Both the position numbers and the translations under genes were made by a program. The notes beneath the pieces were generated by a model, which was not told where the DNA came from, did no database searches, and was given only the letters and a program-made list of their open reading frames with translations. Source: Ramazzottius varieornatus (Eukaryota > Tardigrada > Eutardigrada > Parachela > Ramazzottiidae). Taken from it: a stretch of DNA of 64,000 bases. The stretch lies in the NCBI GenBank assembly GCA_001949185.1, contig BDGG01000001.1, positions 2,187,324-2,251,323 of the forward strand. Reading direction: 5' to 3'. Positions 56,396 to 64,000 of the stretch are shown piece after piece. How positions within the stretch are numbered: position 1 is the stretch's first letter; each line of letters begins with the position of its first letter.

Positions 56396-57313
56396 CCTTG
56401 AAACCGGGAGCCTATCTGCAAAATAAGAGACCGTATTTGTTGTAGCACGCGAAGCGTAAACAGCAATGCTGACAGTCAGTGGTGAAATCAAGCATATATT
56501 ATTATGTCTCTTACCGCTTCCGGCGCGCTTCGTCACAGACTGACAGTCGCTGATCTAACAACACTGCAACAGCCGAAGTGCAAGTAGCTAGTGCCAGATT
56601 GTTGTTCTTTGCTCTATTTACGGTCTTGGCGATGCCTCCGAACAAAGTGCAGCCACAGATGGTCCATAAAACACAGCTGATGGTTTTGCTGACAGTATCC
56701 AGATTCCCTCCTTCTGCTTATAAGGATCGCTGGAGTTCTCCAGTTCCTCCCCACCAGACTACGCACAATCGTGGAAAAGCCTGGACACTTGCTGTTCTGG
56801 CTCAGATCCTCATCACACACACAAATTATACACGCTGTGGAAGAAGAGGCGTGCCAGACTGCCAGAAGAGAAAAGTTTTAGATGGAAGATAAAGAAGACG
56901 TCCATCAAAGCAGCGCAGACAATGCAAAGTGCCAAATCACAAACAGCTGAGCGACTTCGTCACCAGCAGGAACTGAAACTGTGGGTATTTCACGTACAAT
57001 GCAATGACGTCACTAGGTTTGAAATGCCGCTTTCTGTGATTAGTGGGCGTGCGGGGCCGTGCACTGTAATCGTGCCGATCGTCTTTCCATTTTCGAGCAG
57101 AGTTGCACGTTTCCAGCCAAAAGTAAAACTAGCCTATGTATAAAAGCTGAAAAAAATGTCAAAGAATACAAATCTGTTATCTGTGCGCTGTAAACTAAAA
57201 AACCACTCGCAGTCCTGTACCATAAATCCATAGCTGCACATACTTTGGCAAGCAGCAGCAAAATCAACTGTCGTCGAACTAAACTAGCACACAACGAATA
57301 AAAAAAGTTCTCT
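56396..57313. other. intergenic between M20 copies A and B
   Basis: An acceptor (CTTATTTTGCAG) lies 20-25 bp upstream of the copy A start codon, implying a 5'UTR intron. Otherwise only short, unsupported frames were seen. Confidence 0.35.
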
Positions 57314-58666
57314 TCAGTCTTCGAACTCCTTTATTCGCTTCTGGAATTCATGTTTCACTCGCTCGCGTAAGTCTTGGTTCAAGAAGAGCTCCGTGCAAGT
57401 CAGGGCCATCGACTTTGCGGCGATCAGCGCATACTGCTGCACTTCCGGCTTCCCAGCTAGCTCTTCGAAATCCCGCGTGTGGATCCTACAGTGCCCACCA
57501 AGCGAGTAACCCGGATGGATGCTCGGTACTACCAGTGACACATTTCCCATATCTGGGTAAGAAAAGAAAACCAATGCGTTAGAAACAAAGATCAAGTTCA
57601 ACCCGGAAGTAAACGCATTTTCGGCGTCTGGCGATCAAAGTCCAGAATAACTTACCAGTCGATCCATTGAAACCAAAGCCTGGCACCGGTATGGAAAAAT
57701 AAACTCCTAAACCACGTCACGACTCTCGAAAGACCCCAACAATGTCATCATATTTTCTGAAGACAATAGTTCTTTGAGCTTACCTTCGATCTCCGAGAAG
57801 TGTCTATATACGCTGGACATGGTGGAGTTATGCATGAGACCAGCGAACTGATTCGAGTCCCACGTTACAGTTGATGTGCAGCTGAAGAGGACAAACAAGT
57901 TAGCCAAAATTAGTCACGTGACATTAATTTCAAAAAAAAGGTGTGCGTACTACGTCTTATACAATACTGAAGACTTCAAAAAACCTACCGGTGGCTTTGG
58001 CAGCCGAGTCAACCATCAGAACAAAGTGCTGCTTCAGAAAAACCACGTCCTTCTATGTAAGAGTTCTTATGAAGTAGTGTGAGACTGTAACATCGAGGAT
58101 AATATTCGGCTTCATACCACCGCTGTTGATCACTCCATGGATTCTCCAGGTCGGCTTCATCTGCTGCCGGAAGATGGACACATTCTGGAACACTGCGACC
58201 GCCGCATCCAGCGCGTTCGCTCCCGAAAATCCAGCCACATATAACTAGCAGACCGAGCCGGTCGCTAGTGCAGATTCGGCGATCAGGTTGTGACCTGTGA
58301 CTAAACGCTTTGATTACTTTGAAAAGCACGATCGATTTATTCAAAATATTCTTACCGCAGCCGTGTCCAATGTCAGGTAAAGCGTCATACTCGCACATGA
58401 CGGCGACGGTCGGATGTAAGTTCTTCTGAAACCGCACTTTGAAACTCCGCTCGGAAAGCCGTAGGATCCACTTTGTAATGTGGCGTCACTTGAAAGCCTT
58501 GTTCTTGCAGGTACTGAGTTAGAGTATCGTGGGCGAAGACTTCGTTGAACATCGTTTCCGGTCGCTTCCATATTTCCTGGCTGATGTTCAAGAGGCTGTC
58601 CTTGTTGACTTGCAGGCAAGCTGAAACTACTCCGGTATGATAAGGTGAGACCTGCATGGTGGCCAT
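57314..58666 (-). pseudogene. M20-family dipeptidase copy B, pseudogene
   Basis: Homologous to copies A and C: it starts MATMQVSPYHTGVVS and keeps NISQEIWKRPETMFNEVFAH, HPTVAVMCEYDALPDIGHGC, GHNLIAESALATG, ALDAAVAVFQNVSIFRQQM, GLMHNSTMSSVYRHFSE and DMGNVSLVVPSIHPGY up to the stop at 57314. It has three independent lesions. A frameshift lies near 58440, between EFQSA and RFQKN. A deletion removes the exons for the GTPAEE metal-ligand segment and the GKAxHA segment: GHNLIAESALATG runs into a TAG and then straight into GANALDAAV. A TAG at about 58054 follows HYFIRTLT, where the homologous frame continues with KDVVFLKQH. It is therefore catalytically dead. The 3' exons still look well spliced and read open. 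Confidence 0.88.
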
Positions 58667-60477
58667 TTTACCGTAATCGGGATTGCTTAAAGATGGGATG
58701 CAAATGCTCGCGGGCAGATTCCGGAAGAGAAGGTGGAGTGGAGAATGGAGAAACGGAAAAGAAAAATTCAATGTTGTGATTCTCAATGGTATGACGTGTC
58801 ATAGGACATTACTTGAGCTTACGGAAATCTGTGTACTCACAAATGGCTTGCTTGCCGGAGAGCCGTTTTGGCACGGGCCAACGAGAATCGTTATCCACGA
58901 TAGTATGTTCCGGTTCTTCCATGATTTCACAGCTCCAGTAACCAAAAAACATTACTACAGTATAAGGAAGGTGTTGCCTTCTCTGGTGGTTCCGAAGAAT
59001 GGTTCTACGTGATTGCTGTGCCTTATGCGGCCGTTTAAGTCGAAACTGCGATGTACAGTATTATGAGTGCACTGTATGTGAGGAAAGTGAATGGCGAACC
59101 ATTCAAGAGACTCGAGCTGGAGCTGGACCGACAGCGGACTTTCTGGTCATTTCCACTTGCCCAGCTCGAATGGCTCAAAACTACCCTGAAGAACTGCCAA
59201 GGTGATCCGCCGCGAGAAACGTTAGCCGCGACGAACAGCCGAGGAGAATATTCCCTTCGTCAAGCTATCGAGTATCGAGCTCTACTACACCCTGAGTGCA
59301 CCAACTTGCTACCACCTATCGTATCAGGTTTTTCTCGATGCGATTGTTACTCGGCTTTGAGATCAGTTTTCCTTGATTCAACATCCTGTTTGCTACCTCC
59401 CCAAAAATTACTGCTCAAAAATCTGTTTACAAAAAATCCGGAATCAAAATTAAACCAGGGGAGGCGCGAAGTGAAAATTACAAAAACTTTTGCAAAATTT
59501 TGGGCCCTTTTCGGAAATTATTTTTACAGTTCCCTGCTGTCTTCCTGCAGTTTTGTTGCTGAAAATAGTGGGTGGAGGACATGAACCTTATGTTTTGGAA
59601 AAGATCCAGAGAATTTTTTCTACCAGAGGAGGTTTCCCGGTAAAATGTAAAAGTTTGACGGTTTTAATTCTGTTGTCGAGTTAGTCCGGAATCTTCCTGC
59701 TCTTTCTTCCTTTTTTCTGACCACCAACGTGGTTGTGAGTTTGTTTAAGTCAGTTTGGGGATAAAAACTCCCACCCGGAATTTCTGCAGACAGCGTTTTA
59801 CCTGCTGCGGTATGTCTTCCTCACCGGAAGTCACACTGCTCAACTTTTTCGAACTATTTCCCATTACAATAAGAAGTATCATAGCTCAGTCGAAGCAGCT
59901 TTAAAAGTTGCACGGAACGTGTGGTAGCATGAATGCTAACGTCGTACTCTGAATTTTTCCTCGCCGAAATGCTAGGTGGTAGCAAGTTGGCGCACTCAGG
60001 CTGTAGTACGTAACCACGGATCTCCGCCATACGGCTTTTGGATGATCCCCCAACGGAGTGCTTTGCACGCAATACCAGCGGACGTGGAGAGAATGCTTTT
60101 TCCTGGCTTTGTTACACGCTGAGCGGCCCTTACTCGGAGTTTCCTATAGCATGGTGCCTTTTTTTAGTTTGAAAGACAGTATGACTGTTTTCATGTTAGA
60201 GTGCGGCGAGAAAGAGCTCGATGACAGTGCACACCAGTATTATGAAGTCCGAAGCTGATGTTGATAGTGCCTCACTTACCGTCAACAATAATATATTACT
60301 TATTTCAGTTATCTTCGAATGCGAACCGTTCCATTTCACAAACTAACATTCAGATATTCAAGCTTCTCGTTAGAAGAACTTTCGAGTGCAGCTATGAACA
60401 ACGGCATGTGAACGCAACCTACGGCTAACAATTTCCATAAAACGATACATCGAAACACATTCATTGATGCGAAGAAG
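58667..60477. other. intergenic between M20 copies B and C; 177-codon ORF
   Basis: A plus-strand ATG frame at 59051-59584 reads VNGEPFKRLELELDRQRTFW and HPECTNLLPPIVSG. No family was recognised. A segment of it (about 59281-59325) recurs inverted at about 59975-60020 (QPECANLLPPSIS on the minus strand). The rest is AT-rich without features. Confidence 0.4.
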
Positions 60478-62551
60478 TTAGTTCGTCGTAAAACCTTTTA
60501 TTCTTTCGGCAAATTCCCGCTTGCACTGCTCTTGCATATTCTTGTTCAGAAAGAGCTCTGTGCATGTCAGAGCCATGGACTTTGCCGCTAGAAGCGTGAA
60601 GTGAAGTCCTTCGGGAGTTCCGGCCAGTGCCTCGAAGTCACGGGTGTGAATCATGGAATGGCGACCCAATGCATAACCGGGATGTATACTTGGTACTGTC
60701 AACGAAACGTTGCCCATATCTGCAAAGAGCTCGAGCCTGATTACTGTCTACCTCTTTCACCTTTACGAGCGAAATCAATCTGCAGCTGAAAAATCATCAT
60801 CTTCCCACCTGTTGATCCGTTGAAACCAGGTACGTGTAACGGGAATATTACTCCTGAGAGATGGAAATCAGTGAAAAAATAACGGGGATCGGATAGCATA
60901 AAAACGGGAGCATCAGCACATACCGTCAGCTTCCGAGAAGCTCTTGTACACTTGCGACATCGCGGAATTATGAAGCATGCCCGTGTAAGGATTAGGTTCC
61001 CACATCACATTCACAGTGCACCCTGAAATTCGGGCAATTGTTCATGATATAGTGAAGCAGTACTCCGACAAAGGACGTTCATTTTAGGAAAGCACTGATC
61101 TTTTGTAATGTTTCGATGTTGTTTCTCATAGAGAAACTCTCTTCTCACCTGTTGCAGAAGCAGCTGCGTTGACCATGGCAAGGAAGCGTTCCTTTAGGTA
61201 CGCCATATCGGTCGACGTGATTGTTCTTAAGTAGTAGTTGGACTTTGTGTGATCGGGAATGATGTTCGGCTTGGTTCCGCCTTCCATGATGATGCCATGG
61301 ATCCTCCAGTTCGGCTGCATTTGTTGGCGGAACAAGGAAACGTTGTGGTAGAGCGCCACCGCGGCATCCAGTGCGTTCACTCCCTAAACAAAAAAGAGAG
61401 TCCACCACACTACTCTCATTTGAAGTAATTCAGCACCTTGAAATCAGCAAATGAAGGCGGATAGTTAAGGTAACCAACCTCCCAAGGTCCACAAGATGCA
61501 TGAGCTGCTTTGCCTTGAAACTCGACGGCGACCTGCAAGATCAGCGATAGAGAACCATGGTCGCACAGATGCGAGGAAAACCTTCGCAACTATTCTTTCG
61601 TACTTTTGATAGCTTACTCTTTCGATCCCGAGGATGACAGGCTCTAAGTCGTTGTTGGCAAACGGATGGACCATCATGGCAAAATCGATGTCTTGGAAGG
61701 CTCCGTGGTTGATCAAGTTCACCTTCCCGCCACCTCCTTCCTCAGCGGGAGTTCCTGCGAGCAACAGAAAATTAGAAAATCATTACGAGAAAGCACCCGA
61801 AACCTCACGAACATACCTAAAACCACCACCTGCAAGAGAGAAAGCTTCATTTGAAAGAAAGACATCTCGAAACCCATATTTCCGGTCGTCAGGTTCAACT
61901 TGAACGAAAAGGAAGTTTGATTACCCGACCATCAACTCGCTCAGCATCGTTCTGCAAGTTCAAGTTCCTCAGAATATCGCGGACAGCTAGACCGGTCGCA
62001 ATGGCCGACGTTGCGATCAGGTTGTGTCCTGCACACATAGAAACAAAACATTAGTAGAAACCAAAGACATTATGGATACAGTGTTACAATAGTGCATCTC
62101 TTCCAATGCAAATTTTTGATTTACAGTTGTGTCTACAAGACTGCAACAGATATATTTCACTTACGAACCATTAAACTAACCAAAAATTTGCACCGAAAGG
62201 TATGCACTTTCAACACTGTAGAAGATGCTTGAAATTACCGCAAGCATGGCCGATTTCCGGGAGCGCGTCATATTCGCACATGACACCAACCGTTGGATGG
62301 ACACCTTTCTGGTAATTCGCGCTTTGAAATTCAGCTCGGAATGCTGTGGGATCTACCCCATATCGTTTCGCAACAGTGAAACCTTGCTTCTCTAGAAATT
62401 CCGTTAGCAGCTGATGAGCGAACACTTCGTTGAACATCGTTTCCGGCTTGTTCCATATGGCTTGACTGACGTTGTTCAGATCGCTCTTGTTCGCTTCCAG
62501 CGAAGAGGACACGGCCGCAATGTGGGAGGGCGATACGCTGGACGAAGTCAT
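60478..62551 (-). CDS. PM20D2: M20-family dipeptidase (PM20D2-like), copy C
   Basis: Nine exons, listed in transcription order: 62239-62551, 61925-62028, 61817-61829, 61618-61754, 61479-61532, 61149-61383, 60924-61022, 60809-60853, 60478-60719. They give 413 residues. All family motifs are present: [104 protein letters not shown] and DMGNVSLTVPSIHPG. The third exon is a 13-nt micro-exon (VVVL plus one base) also found in copy A. Compared with copy A, an extra intron splits GPWE|GVNAL. A Ser/Thr-rich start (MTSSSVSPSHIA) without a signal peptide suggests the cytosol. It looks intact and is divergent from PTRH2. Confidence 0.92.
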
Positions 62552-63295
62552 TGTATAGTGTGCTACTTGAGCAGCAAAAGCAAAGCAGGAGCAGGATATC
62601 TGCAGAAGAAAACGAGATGCAAGTGAAGTGCGCAACTCAAAATGTTCGCACACACAGCAGATGCATCCTCCCCGCTAACGTACCTGGTGTCAAAACTGGA
62701 GCATTTTTAACGATTGACTGAACTTTGGTCCCAGAAAAGATATGAAGCGCTGTCGCTGACAGTACGGCGTACTGAAGGGATGATAACAGCAACTTCCGGT
62801 TTGCCGGGTCTCCGGTATAAACCTCCTCTGCAGAGCTAATCAGTGCACCGTCGGGTACGAAGATGGCTTGTCGCGGTGTGTAGTGTGGAGCTTTGTGCAG
62901 TTACAGGCTAAACGAATTTCTTAGCAATTCAAAGAGTCGACGACGAAGATAAGTCAGCTGTTTCGCAGCTGTTCGTTGTCCCGTTTCCGGCGAAAACTTG
63001 CGCTTTGGGCGTTTGGCGGATTTTTGGTGCCGCCCTTGCTCACTCAAGGGCAACTGGCACATACCTAGGGGAGCCAGGGGATAGAGACCATGCTGTTAGT
63101 GAACTTACATCCCTTCCCAATTCCGAAATGATGACCCTACAGGCTACAGCAATGTAACAGCCATTGGGAAGGGATGTAAGTTGCTTCTTCGAACCCCACA
63201 CTCCTAAGTTCTAACTTCTTACCTGGACGAAATCTCAGTATAGATCGTCAAAGTTCTTGGCGCTTAGTCCGACGATTCCACCTGCAAAAGTTCTG
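62552..63295. promoter_or_regulatory. divergent intergenic region, M20 copy C / PTRH2
   Basis: About 740 bp between divergent starts. It holds an 81-bp palindromic element at 63102-63182. Probable 5'UTR intron acceptors (TTTCTTCTGCAG near 62600) serve copy C. Confidence 0.4.
63102..63182. repeat. palindromic element with perfect 20-bp arms
   Basis: AACTTACATCCCTTCCCAAT (63102-63121) is repeated exactly in reverse complement at 63163-63182 with a 41-bp loop. No target duplication was recognised. Confidence 0.85.
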
Positions 63296-64000
63296 ATGAA
63301 GGCATCGCAGACTTCTCGAACGCTGGCGCCTTTGGAAAGTTCCAGTATCACGTTCGATCCTCTCATCCAACAAAGTATGCTTCTCGCTTCCGGCCTGGCT
63401 GCAGGATTCGTTTTGGGATGGTTTGTACGAAGCGGCAAATCATCAGTATTAGCCAAGCTGTCGGCTGGACAAGTCGCTCGCATCGCGAAGGTGGGAAAAT
63501 ACGCACTGAGTCACGGAAAGGTAACGGAAAATTTTGAGGTTTGATCGATCATGAATCAACTGACGGGTAACAGTTTTTCAGGATCACGTGGCTTACGCGA
63601 GGTTCAGTAATGAATCTGGTCACGTGGTTGACGACTTTGTTGAATACAATGGACGCGCCTTTTTAGGCTCGATTAAGAACATGCGTTCTTTTTTTGCCGG
63701 TCCCTCACACCAAGCTGGCTTTGGTTGTGCGGAACGATCTGGAGATGACTAGAGGAAAAGCAGCAGCTCAATGTGGACATGCAGCTGTCGGGACGGTCCA
63801 GAACTTCACCGGAAGGAACAAGAACCTGTTGGACATCTGGTTGGCCACAGGACAAACCAAAGTTGTCCTCAAGGTCGACTCGGAGAGTGATTTGCTCAGA
63901 CTTGCCAAGCAAGCTGAAGCATCTGGAATTGGTAGCTTTCTTGTGCGCGATGCCGGAAGAACCGAAGTGGCGAACGGTACCGTCACAGTCCTTGCCGTTG
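63296..64000 (+). CDS. PTRH2: peptidyl-tRNA hydrolase 2, partial (3' end outside window)
   Basis: Exon 1 (63296-63520) encodes MKASQTSRTL, then a single membrane helix (LLASGLAAGFVLGWFV) like the mitochondrial outer-membrane anchor of PTRH2, and ends in a GT donor. A second exon starts at 63582 (DHVAYARFSN). The catalytic domain is read from about 63700: KLALVVRNDLEMTRGKAAAQ, CGHAAVG, QTKVVLKVDSE and VRDAGRTEVANGTVTVLAV, up to the window end. These are the Pth2 signatures (VVRxDLxMxxGKxAAQCxHAA; DAGRTQI). The enzyme releases peptides from stalled peptidyl-tRNA; PTRH2 (Bit1) also acts in anoikis. The splice between the second exon and the catalytic exon is uncertain. Confidence 0.88.

Noticed and set aside
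59051-59584. Calling the 177-codon ORF a PC4/Pur-alpha-like protein
   Set aside because: The resemblance of LELELDRQRTFW to such domains is too short; left unassigned.

Overview
The window is nuclear DNA of a compact, intron-rich eukaryote, almost certainly an animal. Genes are split by GT-AG introns of mostly 55-250 nt, and spacing between genes is often only a few hundred bases. The gene set includes animal lineages (prominin, an FRS2-type PTB adaptor, an LRR plus C-type-lectin protein) and the ciliary dynein factor DNAAF5, so the organism has motile cilia or flagella. Tandem bulb-type (mannose-binding) lectin domains are rare in animals but known from sponges and fish. A sponge or another early-branching metazoan is therefore my best guess, but the sequence does not prove it. 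All gene models were built by eye from splice sites, reading-frame continuity and remembered family motifs; no search was run.

Layout. 1-3.1 kb: two small unidentified minus-strand models. 3.15-5.54: mitochondrial acetyl-CoA acetyltransferase (+). 5.80-7.60: tandem B-lectin protein (-). 8.0-8.3: a foldback element with a short tandem repeat. 8.48-9.11: FRS2-like adaptor (+). 9.57-13.92: prominin (+). 15.74-18.35: secreted LRR/C-type lectin (+). 18.6-20.07: serpin remnant broken by a hAT-type MITE, followed by a foldback element. 20.19-23.47: DNAAF5 (-), divergent from an unrecognised 714-residue protein (23.84-26.15, +). 26.2-36.7: gene-poor, repeat-rich block with a decayed two-ORF Harbinger transposon that carries a nested hAT MITE. 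36.74-38.48: divergent protein kinase (+). 38.75-40.62: UAP1 (-). 41.43-42.36: ARL2 (+). 42.61-44.41: mitoribosomal mL45 (-). 44.81-47.49: pogo-like transposon. 47.72-48.84: proteasome alpha2 (+). 50.01-52.31: NHA-type Na+/H+ antiporter (+). 52.64-54.13: RCC1L (+). 54.36-62.55: three tandem M20-family dipeptidase genes (-), of which the middle one is a pseudogene. 63.30-64.00: start of peptidyl-tRNA hydrolase 2 (+), cut by the window end.

The genes do not form one pathway. Most are housekeeping: mitochondrial metabolism and translation (ACAT1, mL45, RCC1L, PTRH2), UDP-sugar synthesis (UAP1), proteasome, tubulin and dynein support (ARL2, DNAAF5). The cell-surface or recognition genes (two lectins, prominin, FRS2-like) and the M20 array are the more lineage-specific part.

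The most unusual pattern is a family of about 55-65 bp palindromic mini-elements (arms close to TTTTCCCAAGTGGCGCA, with a shared internal ATTGGCTGA core). Six copies were found, five of them inside introns of four unrelated genes. A second, weaker palindrome family (ACCTGCATA...TATGCAGGT) also lies in introns. These could be tiny intron-targeting MITEs or introner-like elements. Other points of interest are four coding micro-exons of 13-17 nt, a duplicated 3' splice site in the kinase gene, and clean target-site duplications around several transposons.
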